Below are positions 17,759-26,421 of a DNA stretch of 64,000 nt, in pieces; position 1 is the stretch's first letter; the number at the start of each line of letters is the position of its first letter. The DNA comes from Nitrososphaerota archaeon (GTDB taxonomy: Archaea > Thermoproteota > Nitrososphaeria > Nitrososphaerales > Gagatemarchaeaceae): NCBI GenBank assembly GCA_029785195.1, contig JAFMAD010000001.1:124001-188000 (forward strand), written 5' to 3'. Both the position numbers and the translations under genes were made by a program. The notes under the pieces are model-generated. The model had not been told where the DNA came from. It did no database searches and saw nothing but the letters and a program-made list of their open reading frames with translations.

Positions 17759-18465
17759 CTTCGTCCCGCGCGATCGCCTTCCTTGAGGCTCGTGGTGTAG
17801 AGCTCGTTAGCGTCCCTGAACGACTTCCTGTCCCCTATGTCCATGAAGGTGCCGTCAACCTTCACTGCGTAGAGCCTCGCCCCCGCCGCCTTGGCCTCCT
17901 TGAACGCGTCGTTCATTTCATAGACCCTCCCCTGCGTGATGAACCTGAGGAAGCTCCTTTCCATGATGTAGCACCCCACGTTGATGTACCCCGAGATGGT
18001 GGGCTTCTCCTTCCACTCGGTGAGCCGTCCCTCCCTGTCCGTCTCCATGAACCCGTACTTCAGCTCGGTGCTGTATTTCATCAGCACCATCGTGGCGGTC
18101 GCCTTCTTCCTCGCGTGGAAGTCCAGCGCATCCCTCAGGTCGAAGTCAAGGAGCTGGTCCCCGTAGATGCAGACGAACCTCCCCTTGATCTTCCCCTCCG
18201 CCGCCTTCAGCTGCCCTGCAGTCCCGAGGGGGCGCGGGGACGTGGCGTATGTTATGTTCATCCCCCAGTCCTCACCCGAGCCGAAGTACTCCTGGAGCAT
18301 CTTCCCCAGATACCCTGTCGAGACCACGACGTCGTCGACCCCCCACTTCTTCAGCCATTCGAGGATGTGTTCCATGATGGGCTTGGGTCCCACCGGGAGC
18401 ATCGGCTTGGGGAGAAGGAAGGTGTAGGGCCTCAGCCTAGTCCCCAGCCCCCCCGCGAGCACCAC
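17755..18465 (-). CDS. Sugar-1-phosphate nucleotidyltransferase (glucose-1-phosphate thymidylyl/cytidylyl type)
   Basis: Makes an NDP-sugar from a sugar 1-phosphate and NTP. The signature GGLGTRLRPYTFLLPKPMLPVG is intact near the N-terminus (key residues: GGLGTRL and the KPM lysine), followed by YGDQLLDFDL for metal binding and NVGCYIMERSFL. GTG 18465 is the first canonical start but clips the first strand; CTG 18474 would give the usual MQAVVLAGG N-terminus. A TATA element (GTATAAAG) near 18527-18535 lies upstream. It heads the operon with the GlmU-like and isomerase genes. Confidence 0.88.
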   Translation of the reverse strand: MVLAGGLGTRLRPYTFLLPKPMLPVGPKPIMEHILEWLKKWGVDDVVVSTGYLGKMLQEYFGSGEDWGMNITYATSPRPLGTAGQLKAAEGKIKGRFVCIYGDQLLDFDLRDALDFHARKKATATMVLMKYSTELKYGFMETDREGRLTEWKEKPTISGYINVGCYIMERSFLRFITQGRVYEMNDAFKEAKAAGARLYAVKVDGTFMDIGDRKSFRDANELYTTSLKEGDRAGRS

Positions 18466-18586
18466 GGCCTGCAGCTTGTTCTCTTTCAGTCAGAACGCCC
18501 TTGGGAGGAGCCTGGAGACTCCGTTCTTTATACGCTTGGCTGAGGGCGACCTCTGGTGCCCATCCCGGTCCATCCCCGGGAGCAGG

Positions 18587-19333
18587 TCAGCGGGGGGTCG
18601 CTGCCAGCACCCCTCCCGAGAAGGACCCGGGAGAGACCTCGGGAGCTAGCTGGGCGACTTCGGCGGCGTAGGCCTCGTCGGCCCCAGAGAGTATGCAAGG
18701 GTCCACTACGAGCCCCTTCACCCCCAACTTCACCGCCCGGTCGATGTCCGCCCTGGTGAGCTTCTTCTGGGTCCGGAGCAGAACGGGCTTCGTAGAGAGG
18801 GCGGCGACCACCCCCAAGGTTGCGTAATCGAGGACGCTGAAGGGCGCCCCCTGGGCCTGGTGCGGGACGGTGGCGACGTCGATCGCCTCTATCCCCTCCA
18901 TCTGCGACAGCTGCCTGACCTGCTCGAGGATGTACCCCGTGCCGACGGCGCTGATCTTCTTCACCCTCGAGTCGGACAGGATGAAGGTGGGCATCTGGTG
19001 GGCGTACATCTCCACGAAGCTGAAGGCGCTGGACATTATCCTCTCCCAGTACTCCTCGGTGAGGAGCCTGGCGCCGCCGACGAAGATGCCGCAGGGGACG
19101 GACACGGTCGAGATCACGTCGTTGATGTAGACGTCGTGGAGGTCGTAGCTCCCAAAGTGGTTCGGGTGCGAGCTGTCCTCCCCCTCTATGTTTAGCATCA
19201 CGGCGTCGGCCCCGCCTTCCACCGCCCTGACGGCTATGGAGGTGCTGTTCTTGGGGAGGCTTGCGACGGTCGCGTATGGCTTCCCCTGAGGGGCCAGCTC
19301 CAGCGGCCTGCGCACCATGCCTACGGGCTCCAT
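18587..19333 (-). CDS. TIM-barrel-like protein of unknown function
   Basis: A 248-residue cytosolic protein with alternating hydrophobic strands and helices of a beta/alpha barrel. Visible strand ends include AVEGGADAVMLNIEGE, VSVPCGIFVGG, IEAIDVATVPH, KPVLLRT and VKLGVKGLVVDP, the last with a phosphate-site look. No family name is certain. ATG 19333 is chosen since a TATA-like TTCTAAGC near 19358 is about 25 nt away; GTG 19339 is in frame. It stands alone between the nucleotidyltransferase and the prenyltransferase genes. Confidence 0.65.
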   Translation of the reverse strand: MEPVGMVRRPLELAPQGKPYATVASLPKNSTSIAVRAVEGGADAVMLNIEGEDSSHPNHFGSYDLHDVYINDVISTVSVPCGIFVGGARLLTEEYWERIMSSAFSFVEMYAHQMPTFILSDSRVKKISAVGTGYILEQVRQLSQMEGIEAIDVATVPHQAQGAPFSVLDYATLGVVAALSTKPVLLRTQKKLTRADIDRAVKLGVKGLVVDPCILSGADEAYAAEVAQLAPEVSPGSFSGGVLAATPR

Positions 19334-19428
19334 CCGCACCGTCAGCAGACCCCTCCGGCGCTTAGAAGGCGGTGCTCAAATGTGCGCAACAAAATGATGC
19401 GCCTGCGTTTACAAGGCGCCCAGGGAGC

Positions 19429-20316
19429 CTAGGCCGCGATCCAGAACGTCACGCCGAGGACAAGGAAGATTATCGTCAGGTAAGGGCTCGTCAGCTTGAA
19501 CAGCGTCCAGGCGGTCTTCCTGCTCTGGTTGAGCGCGAGCCTCCCGCTGTAGACGAGGACGACGCCCCCCAGGACGACCGCGGTGAGAGTATAGAAGATG
19601 CTCACGCTCGGGGTGAAGAGGAATATGGCGACCGAGAAGACGGTGAGGAGCGCGCTGGTCCCCGCTATGCAGATGGACGCGACCTTGTCCCCGAACACGA
19701 CGGGGAGCATCGGGACCTTCGCCGCCTCGTAATCGCTCCTGTTGAAGATGGCGAGGCTCCAGATGTGGGTCGGGATCCAGACTATCACGAGGGCGGACAT
19801 GTACAGCGCCAGTGGTGTGACGGCCCCGGAGACCGCGGTGTAGCCGACCAGGACGGGCATCCCTCCGGAGATGCCTCCGAGGATGATGTTCAGCCAACTC
19901 CGCCGCTTGAGGAGGAGGGAGTAGACTACTATGTTGTCGACCAAGCCCAGGACCATGAAGGCGGCCGATATCTCGTTGATCAGAAGGAGGGGGACCAGGA
20001 CCGAGAGGAACGCCATGACCAAGCCGAAGACGAGGGCGCTGCGGGGCCGGATCCTCCCCGCCGGGAGCTCTCTCTTCATCGTCCTCTTCATCTTCCCGTC
20101 GATGTCCCTGTCGTGATAGTTTGTCAGCACCTCCGCCGATGCGCTCCCGAGGACGAGGGCGAGGACCCCGGTGAGAAAGAGTCCGACGGTGAGGGAGGCG
20201 CCCGGGGTCGCCTTGTAGGCGACGAGCATGGCGATGGCGCCTGTGAAGACGAGGAGGCCCCATATGCGCGGCTTCGTCAGCCTCCAGTAGGCCTCAAGGC
20301 TCGCCTTAAGCTCCAC
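19429..20316 (-). CDS. ctaB: Protoheme IX farnesyltransferase (heme O synthase), UbiA family
   Basis: Integral membrane prenyltransferase adding a farnesyl group to heme b to form heme O for heme-copper oxidases. The first Asp-rich site is NYHDRDIDGKMKRT, followed by LPAGRI; the second half has WIPTHIWSLAIF and the DYEAAKVPMLPVV segment typical of CtaB. About eight or nine hydrophobic helices are seen in 295 residues. GTG 20316 lies 26 nt from a TATA box (TTTTATCC) and may be leaderless. The heme operon at 47-55 kb would supply its substrate. Confidence 0.85.
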   Translation of the reverse strand: MELKASLEAYWRLTKPRIWGLLVFTGAIAMLVAYKATPGASLTVGLFLTGVLALVLGSASAEVLTNYHDRDIDGKMKRTMKRELPAGRIRPRSALVFGLVMAFLSVLVPLLLINEISAAFMVLGLVDNIVVYSLLLKRRSWLNIILGGISGGMPVLVGYTAVSGAVTPLALYMSALVIVWIPTHIWSLAIFNRSDYEAAKVPMLPVVFGDKVASICIAGTSALLTVFSVAIFLFTPSVSIFYTLTAVVLGGVVLVYSGRLALNQSRKTAWTLFKLTSPYLTIIFLVLGVTFWIAA

Positions 20317-20445
20317 ATGAAGAGCTGAGCGCGGCGTGGATAAAACGTTAGCGTTTCGCCGGAGCCGGAGGCGAGCCGCTGCTCGAGGCGCCTCTCGCGA
20401 CGGCGGGAGCCCCCCCGCGGATGAGCTATCCGCCTGGTTGCGCGG

Positions 20446-20664
20446 TCACCGCCGAGGGCGCCCTACGGCCTCGCCTCTTGCCTTCGTTTCCTTCCTCATC
20501 TCCTCGGCGTCCTTCCCCTTCTTCAGCGTGATCTGCCCTTCGGATACGTAAAGCACTATCTCGTCCCCTTCATCCCAGTCGAACCCCTCCACGATGGGCC
20601 GCGGGAGGGTCACCCTCAGGCTGTTCCCCGTCTTGCCTAAGAGGACGCGGAAGACCACCGGCAC
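20446..20664 (-). CDS. AbrB/MazE-type swapped-hairpin DNA-binding protein
   Basis: A 72-residue protein with an N-terminal SpoVT/AbrB-like domain: VFRVLLGKTGNSLRVTLPRP is followed by GFDWDEGDEIVLYVSEGQITL, then a charged tail. Such proteins are dimeric transcription regulators or antitoxins. No toxin gene is adjacent, so a regulator is more likely. The GTG start lies 26 nt from the TATA sequence GTTTTTATC at about 20691, suggesting a leaderless message. Confidence 0.8.
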   Translation of the reverse strand: MPVVFRVLLGKTGNSLRVTLPRPIVEGFDWDEGDEIVLYVSEGQITLKKGKDAEEMRKETKARGEAVGRPRR

Positions 20665-20741
20665 AGCTGACGCTGGTTATTACGGCGATAAAAACGTGGG
20701 TTTGTCAACTTCCAGGACACCATGAGTCAATTCGGTTCGCT

Positions 20742-20763
20742 CGCAGACGATATATCGTCTGCG
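20742..20763. promoter_or_regulatory. Perfect 22-bp palindrome containing a TATA box
   Basis: The arm CGCAGACGATA and its exact inverse meet at the centre (20752/20753), so GATATATC forms the core. The TATA centre lies about 30 nt before GTG 20783 of the Hsp20-like gene. A palindrome this long is very unlikely by chance in a 64-kb window and suggests an operator superimposed on the promoter. Confidence 0.7.
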
Positions 20764-20782
20764 TAATTACACACGTGTTAAC

Positions 20783-21203
20783 GTGGCTTCCCAGGCGCCG
20801 GCCTCAGCAGCCTTGCCAAGGCAGTTCAGATGGGACGACCTGGGCATCGACTTGTTCGACATGGAAAGGGAGGGCGAAGGCGTCGGGAGGTGACAGGGAC
20901 CCCCTCGAGGACATACTCGGGGAGATGGCGAGGGTCGCCCGTGGGCGCGAAGGCGGGAAGAAGGCGGAGGAGGAAGCCGACCCCGGAGAGCTGATCGAAG
21001 GGGCGGACGAGGTCTCCTTCGTCCTGATGGCGCCCGGGCACACCCGGGTCGACATCGACGTCAAAGCCGAGGACGACAGGCTCCGGGTCGAGTCGTACGA
21101 CTTCAAGATAGTCAAGCTCTTGAGGTGCGTCGTGGACCCTTCGACCGCCAAGACCACCTTCGTTAACGGCGTTCTGAGTGTCAGGGTCGCGAAGAGAGCT
21201 TAA
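20783..21203 (+). CDS. Hsp20/alpha-crystallin-like protein with an apparent frameshift
   Basis: The C-terminal frame encodes an Hsp20-like beta-sandwich (DEVSFVLMAPGHTRVDIDV, then LRVESYDF, and NGVLSVRVAKRA at the end). The N-terminal part of that frame is nonsense. Another frame starting at GTG 20783, four bases past the predicted transcription start, gives RQFRWDDLGIDLFDMEREG, which looks like a small heat-shock N-terminus, and stops at TGA 20891-20893. Joining the two needs a +1 shift near 20885-20892. It could be a sequencing error, a broken gene, recoding, or a second protein starting at ATG 20925. Confidence 0.65.
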
Positions 21204-21248
21204 GCCAGCGGGGGCGGGATTTAATTACATCCGCTCGGCCGTCGAGGC

Positions 21249-21743
21249 GTGACACTCGACGACAATAGGCGCGCGCTCTCCGCCGCTGAAGGGTTCGACG
21301 GCATCTTCGAGATGGTGAAGGCCGCGACGGAGCGGTCCCTGCAGAAGCACAGGGCGGGGCTCACCCTGGTGCTGGGGGACATCCCCAACTCCGTGGGCGC
21401 ATACCACGAGATGGGGTCGAACGCCATCGTCATGAACCGGAACATCCTCAGGATCGTGGAGAACGCCACCAGGTCCAGGACCAAGCGTAACTCCTACGTG
21501 TTCATGGTCCTCCTCCACGAGTACCTCCACAGCCTCGGCTACACCAGCGACGAGGAGGTCAGGAATCTAGGCGAAACGATCAGCGGAGACTACTTCGGGA
21601 AGGGCCACCTGGCGGCGGAGATGGCTGTCAGGCCCCTCGACCAGTTCTTCCCTGAGCTCGGGGCGCTTTCGGTCTTCAGGGACAAGGGGGAGTACCAGAC
21701 GGTAAGGCGCTTCGACTCTTCAAGCACCCCCTACATCGCCTGA
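21249..21743 (+). CDS. Putative zinc metallopeptidase, HExxH-containing, 164 aa
   Basis: Small cytosolic protein with the motif LLHEYLHSLGY near residue 98, which fits a zincin HExxH-x-x-G-type site, and with a downstream acidic segment (DEEVRNLGETISGDYFG). No signal peptide or membrane helix is seen. No named family is certain. The start GTG 21249 is the first in frame after the TTTAATTAC sequence. It is followed after 92 nt by the ABC permease. Confidence 0.66.
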   Translation: MTLDDNRRALSAAEGFDGIFEMVKAATERSLQKHRAGLTLVLGDIPNSVGAYHEMGSNAIVMNRNILRIVENATRSRTKRNSYVFMVLLHEYLHSLGYTSDEEVRNLGETISGDYFGKGHLAAEMAVRPLDQFFPELGALSVFRDKGEYQTVRRFDSSSTPYIA

Positions 21744-21835
21744 CCCGAGAACGTGTAAATACGCCAGCCGGTCGCGCCGCCCCCCGAGGGCCTATAGCAA
21801 CACTTGAGTTTGGCCTGGTCGCCCTGGACATACTT

Positions 21836-23377
21836 GTGTCCTGGGTGAGGATGATTCTCGCCCTTGGGCTGAGCATCGTCTTCGCCCTCTTCGTAGGGAT
21901 CCTGGCCGCGAGGAACAGGAGGGCGGAGAGCGTCATACTACCGCTGCTCGACATCTTCCAGTCGATCCCCGTGCTAGGCTTCTTCCCTTTCGTCATAGCG
22001 GCGGTGTACGGGGCGTTCCCGGACTTCGTGGGCGCGAACCTCGCGGTCATCATCCTGATCTTCACGAGCATGTCGTGGAACATCGCCTTCGGGGTCTATG
22101 AGGCGGTGAAAGCCATCCCCCAGGACTACATCGACCTGCTGGACGTCTCCCGGGCGGGGCCGTGGGAGAGGGTCAAGAGCCTCTACATCCCCGCTTCGAT
22201 GAGCCGCATCGCGTACAACACGCAGATCTCCTGGGCGGTGGGGCTATTCTTCCTAGTCGCGAGCGAGATTATAAGCCTCGGGACGAAGAACGTCCCGATA
22301 CAGTACGGGATAGGCGTGGCGGTCGAGAGCTTCACGGGCCCCCCGTTCGAGTTCGGCAACTACGCCCTGCTCGTGGCTGGGATAATCGTCGCGGTGGTGG
22401 CGTGGAGGTTCCTCTTCCTGCGGGAGTTCGCGCTCTGGTCGGAGAGGTTCAAGATGATGGAAGAGCCGAGGGAGACGCACAAGGACCCCATCATGCGGGC
22501 ATACTCCTGGATCAACTCCAGGGGGGTCTCCAAGCTCTTCCTGCTGACCCAGGGGAGAGGGGTGACACGGTTCACGTCCGCCATCTCCCGCTTCGGGAGG
22601 GGACTGAAGTACGCGCTCGCGATCTTCGGGGGGGTCCTCCTGCTCCTGATACTCACCGCCGCGGCGTCGTCCGGGCCGCTGCAGCTCGGAGCTCTGCCAT
22701 CCTTCGGGTCGATTGCTTCGACCGAAGCGGAGGTCCTCGTGGCCCTTGCGTACTCCTTCGTCAGGGTTTGGTACGTCGTCGCCATCTGCGTGGGGATCGG
22801 GCTCCCCATGGGGGTCGTGATCTCGCTCAACTTCAAGCTGTACGACACGGTGTCCCCACTCCTCGAGGTCATCTCCTCGATACCGGCGCCCATCCTCCTC
22901 CCCCTCATCGTCCTGATCCCACTGGTCGGGACCAACCCGGAGGCGGTGGCCGGGATAGTGATATTCCTCTCAGTGTTCTGGTACATCGTCTTCAACGTCA
23001 TGGCCGGGGTGAGGACGCTCCCAGCCGACATGAAGGACCTCCCCCGCGCGTTCAAGGTGGGAAGGGCTGCGTCATGGAGGGACGTCTACGTCCCGAGCGC
23101 CCTCACAGCGCTGGTGACCGGGGCCATAACCGCGGTCGGGGGGGCGTGGAACGCCCTTATCATCGCCGAGTACTTCCAGCCAGACCCCACGAAGCCTGCG
23201 ATCACCCAAGTGGGGATAGGGATTGGCAAGACCATCACCGTAGCCACGGAGCAGGGGAACCTCGAGCTGCTCTTCCTCGCCGTGGTCTCGATGACCGTCC
23301 TCATAGTGGTATTCAACCTGACGGTGTGGAGAAGGCTGTACCACAGGGTCACGAAGAAGTACACCTACAACAGGTAG
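21836..23377 (+). CDS. Duplicated ABC transporter permease (COG4986, NitT/TauT-type anion family)
   Basis: Two BindingProt-dependent permease domains in one 513-residue chain. The EAA loops are seen twice: VYEAVKAIPQDYIDLLDVSR in the first half and the TLPADMKDLPRAFKVGRAAS segment in the second. About 11-12 helices are expected. GTG 21836 may be late, because the hydrophobic sequence continues upstream in frame (LEFGLVALDILVSWV) without a canonical start; CTG 21815 or 21824 are possible. The ATPase and the AAA-associated protein are at 25.6-26.9 kb. No substrate-binding protein is encoded nearby. Confidence 0.9.
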   Translation: MSWVRMILALGLSIVFALFVGILAARNRRAESVILPLLDIFQSIPVLGFFPFVIAAVYGAFPDFVGANLAVIILIFTSMSWNIAFGVYEAVKAIPQDYIDLLDVSRAGPWERVKSLYIPASMSRIAYNTQISWAVGLFFLVASEIISLGTKNVPIQYGIGVAVESFTGPPFEFGNYALLVAGIIVAVVAWRFLFLREFALWSERFKMMEEPRETHKDPIMRAYSWINSRGVSKLFLLTQGRGVTRFTSAISRFGRGLKYALAIFGGVLLLLILTAAASSGPLQLGALPSFGSIASTEAEVLVALAYSFVRVWYVVAICVGIGLPMGVVISLNFKLYDTVSPLLEVISSIPAPILLPLIVLIPLVGTNPEAVAGIVIFLSVFWYIVFNVMAGVRTLPADMKDLPRAFKVGRAASWRDVYVPSALTALVTGAITAVGGAWNALIIAEYFQPDPTKPAITQVGIGIGKTITVATEQGNLELLFLAVVSMTVLIVVFNLTVWRRLYHRVTKKYTYNR

Positions 23378-23477
23378 CGCGGAAGCACCCTGACGGGAAA
23401 GGCGCGGCTCCGCCGCATCTCCGCGGGGACCTCTGGTCGGATGCCGGCGAGAGGTCCGGCGTCCCCGAGAGAGCCTG

Positions 23478-24953
23478 TCAGCGGGACTGGCGCTGATCCC
23501 TCTTCCTCTTGCTCAGCCCCACGGCGGCGATGGCGACACCCCCGCCGAGGATCGAGCCTCCCAACATATAGTTGAAGCCGCTCGCAAGGTAGGAGGAGGT
23601 GTCCTGGGGGTACAGCGCGAAGGATCCGGAGCCGTTCGAGTGGTCTGCGTCGTGTGAGTAGGCCGCTGTAATCACCGCCACCCCGCCCGCCGAGGGGTCG
23701 AAGCCCACCTGGCAGGTCAGCGTTACCCCCTGGCCGTCCCCGCCCTGCCGAGAGCACTGGTCGGCGGACTGGCTCGCTTCGGAGAAGGACCCCGCCTGCC
23801 CCGGCGAGACCGTCCAGGACACCGTCCCATTCAGCCCCAGGCCGTTGGCGTCTGTGACGGTCGCGGTGCAAGGCTCACTCTGCCCGGTCTGTGGGTAGGG
23901 GTCGTTGCACTCCACGGAGACGAACACCGTTGGAGACGTCGATTGGCCCACGAACAGCGTGTAGGTCTGCGAGCTGGAGGCGTGGTAGGCGTCCCCGGAG
24001 TAGGCTGCGGTGATGTTCTGGATCGCGGAGGCTCCGGAGCCCGTGTCCGCCGCGTAGGTCGCGGTGCAGGTCACCTCCGCTGGGCTCCCCTGGATCCACT
24101 GCTGCTGGGTCGGCGCGCATCTTTCGTCGGTGAAGCTCCCTCCGCTGTCGCTGCTGGTCCAGCTGACGCTCCCCTGGAGGACCCCCAAGTCCGCCGAGTA
24201 GACGTTGTCCGTGCAGTGGTAGCTGTCGTCGGCGGCCGCCCTGCAGATGAGCGACGACGCGGTCGGGACCAGGCCGGCTGTCGCGGTGGCCCCGGTCTCG
24301 GTGCTGGTGGAGGTCTCGGTGGTCGTCTGGGTCGAGGTCACGCTTGTGGTCGCGGTCACGGTGGTAGCCGAAGTCACCGTCAAGACCTCCGTCGTGGTCG
24401 TCGTGGGCGGCGAGGTAACAGTCTCCGTGGACGTCGAAGTGGATCCTACCGTGGACGTGACAGTGCTCGTGGCCGTGGTGGTAGCTGTGGTCGTGCTCGT
24501 GGCGGTCTCGGTCCTAGTCACGGTCCTCGTGGCGGTCTCGGTGGTCGTGGTGGTGCTAGCCGGGAGCGTGGTAGTCGTGGTGAGCGTCGTCGTGTTCGTG
24601 AACGTCGTGGATGACGTCGATACCTCCGTCGTCGTGCTCCCCACGGTGACGGTGGTCGTCACCGTCTCCGCGATGGAGGGTCCCGAGCCTCCGGCGTTGG
24701 ACGGGGGGGAGAGCGTGGGCGAGGTCTGGGTCTGCGAGGTCGAAGCAGAAGCCTGCGAACTTGAAGTCCCTTGGGCGTAGGTCGTCGTCTCCGTCCTCAC
24801 CAGCGTCCTCGTGGACACGGAATGCGAGTAAGGCCCCTGAGTGAAGCCCGAGGCGGCCGACCCTGCGTACGGGGCCACCACCCCCCCAACTATCACCACC
24901 ACCGTCAGGACGTTCACCCCGATGATGACCTGGGTGGGGACGATCAGCCTCAT
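23478..24953 (-). CDS. Thr/Ser-rich surface protein with Ig-like domains and C-terminal anchor
   Basis: A 491-residue exported protein. An N-terminal hydrophobic segment (residues 8-28) is followed by a Thr/Ser-rich mucin-like stretch (about 45-235, many TTT and TST runs), then two or more Cys-containing Ig-like repeats (each with a SVSWT or TVSWT strand and a C-x-A-T or TCQV strand), and a C-terminal membrane helix with the basic stop KRKRDQ. The Thr-rich part is probably O-glycosylated. ATG 24953 overlaps the upstream stop as ATGA, coupling it to the four-helix membrane protein. Confidence 0.82.
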   Translation of the reverse strand: MRLIVPTQVIIGVNVLTVVVIVGGVVAPYAGSAASGFTQGPYSHSVSTRTLVRTETTTYAQGTSSSQASASTSQTQTSPTLSPPSNAGGSGPSIAETVTTTVTVGSTTTEVSTSSTTFTNTTTLTTTTTLPASTTTTTETATRTVTRTETATSTTTATTTATSTVTSTVGSTSTSTETVTSPPTTTTTEVLTVTSATTVTATTSVTSTQTTTETSTSTETGATATAGLVPTASSLICRAAADDSYHCTDNVYSADLGVLQGSVSWTSSDSGGSFTDERCAPTQQQWIQGSPAEVTCTATYAADTGSGASAIQNITAAYSGDAYHASSSQTYTLFVGQSTSPTVFVSVECNDPYPQTGQSEPCTATVTDANGLGLNGTVSWTVSPGQAGSFSEASQSADQCSRQGGDGQGVTLTCQVGFDPSAGGVAVITAAYSHDADHSNGSGSFALYPQDTSSYLASGFNYMLGGSILGGGVAIAAVGLSKRKRDQRQSR

Positions 24954-25414
24954 CTCGTCCCCCTCCTCGCCTCCCAGGTCTCGGTCGCGAGCAGGGTCGC
25001 TATCAAGACGTTGACGATCATCCCCGCCGCCGCGATCCCTGGGGCGAACGTGGTTGCGAGCCCGCTCCACACCATCCCGACGATGGAGACTATCATCCCG
25101 ACGTAGACGCCTTTGACCCAGTGGGTCTCCGACCAGAGGAGCGTAGCTGAAATCACATAGACGCACCCGAGGAGCATGTTGACCACCCCGAACGCGCCGA
25201 AGAGCGCGCCAGACGGAGGGTTCCCAGAGGAGAGGCTCACCAAGAGCGTCCCTTCGAGGGAGGCAGGGCTCATGTAGAGGGCGACGCCGATGGACACCGA
25301 GAAGACAGCCGCCACTCCGCAGACCAGGGCGGCGACGACGGTAGGCCCTTTGAATAGGAAACTGTTGCTGACGTTCGCCCTACTCGCTTCGTCGCCGTGC
25401 GCTTCTTCTCCCAT
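24950..25414 (-). CDS. Four-helix integral membrane protein of unknown function
   Basis: A 154-residue protein with four hydrophobic segments (starting near residues 26, 69, 100 and 127) and a short acidic N-terminal tail. No family is recognised. It is coupled by an ATGA overlap to the Thr-rich surface protein and both read against the flanking ABC transporter genes, which suggests a separate envelope unit inserted between transporter parts. Confidence 0.75.
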   Translation of the reverse strand: MGEEAHGDEASRANVSNSFLFKGPTVVAALVCGVAAVFSVSIGVALYMSPASLEGTLLVSLSSGNPPSGALFGAFGVVNMLLGCVYVISATLLWSETHWVKGVYVGMIVSIVGMVWSGLATTFAPGIAAAGMIVNVLIATLLATETWEARRGTR

Positions 25415-25582
25415 TCAGTGACTTTTCCTAAGTCCGGGCCCAGTCCGTGCGATAGATATGCGTTGCTTCATGACGGCCGACTGACCCAGCGCCCCGGAAG
25501 CCCGGGGGCCGCGGCGAGGCATTTCGGGGACGTCCCTCGCTTTCGATAAGCGTATAACCGAACCACGTCGGGTGTCGCTGAA

Positions 25583-26368
25583 TTGGCGCAGGGTCAGACG
25601 CAGCTCGCGCGGGGGGACACGGTGGTCACGGTGGACCACGTCAGCCTCGACTACAGGAAGGAGAAGGAGCCCCTCCCCGTCCTCGTCGACGTGTCCCTGC
25701 GGGCGGGGAAGGACGAGCTCGTCGCCGTCACGGGGCCGTCGGGGTGCGGGAAGTCGACCCTTCTCAGGATAGTCGCGGGGCTAGTAAGACCTACAGCAGG
25801 GACGGTGAAGGTCCTCGACTCGGAGGTCGAGGGACCGAGGGACGACATAGCAATGGTCTTCCAGAACTTCGTCCTGCTCCCCTGGCGGACAGCGCTCGAG
25901 AACGTCATGTTCGGGCTGGGGTCGCGCAAGGACATGTCGGAGGAACAGAAGGCCGAGAAGTCGAGGGCGGCCCTCGACGTGGCGGGGCTGTCCGGCTTCG
26001 AGAACGTCTACCCGGGGGAGCTATCGGGGGGGATGAAGCAGAGGGTGGGGGTCGCAAGGGCCCTGGCCACGGAGCCAAGGGTGATGCTCCTGGACGAGCC
26101 GTTCAGCTCCCTCGACGACCTTACCGCCGAGCGCCTCAGGAAGGAGACGTACACCCTCCTGATCAACCCACAGAGCTCGGTCCAGTCCGTAATCCTCGTG
26201 AGCCACAACGTCGAAGAGATCATCGAGCTTGCAGACAAGGTGGTGGTCCTCTCAGGGAGGCCCGCCCACGTCGCGGGCGAGCTGGAGGTCTCCCTCCCCA
26301 GGCCCAGGAACAAGAAGTCGGACGAGTTCTTCCGATGGGTCGACAAGGTGTACACCCTCCTATCATGA
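25583..26368 (+). CDS. ABC transporter ATP-binding protein (NitT/TauT family, COG1116)
   Basis: Energises the duplicated permease. Walker A GPSGCGKST is near residue 52, the Q-loop is VFQNFVLLPW, the signature is LSGGMKQRVGVARAL and Walker B is VMLLDEPFSSLD, with the H-loop in LVSHNVEE. The TTG 25583 start lies one base past the transcription start predicted from the TATA sequence GTATAACC centred at 25556, so the message is probably leaderless. The product is 261 residues, normal for the family. Confidence 0.95.
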   Translation: MAQGQTQLARGDTVVTVDHVSLDYRKEKEPLPVLVDVSLRAGKDELVAVTGPSGCGKSTLLRIVAGLVRPTAGTVKVLDSEVEGPRDDIAMVFQNFVLLPWRTALENVMFGLGSRKDMSEEQKAEKSRAALDVAGLSGFENVYPGELSGGMKQRVGVARALATEPRVMLLDEPFSSLDDLTAERLRKETYTLLINPQSSVQSVILVSHNVEEIIELADKVVVLSGRPAHVAGELEVSLPRPRNKKSDEFFRWVDKVYTLLS

Positions 26369-26421
26369 GCCGCCATGTTCACCTTAAATCACAGGCCGCG
26401 ACGCTGAGGGGGCCGGTGTAG

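Noticed and set aside
24247-24780. Val-rich 177-residue open frame on the plus strand
   Set aside because: It is the mirror of the Thr-codon-rich surface gene on the other strand; ACC/ACG codons read backwards as GGT/CGT/GTV-type codons and give a poly-Val artefact.
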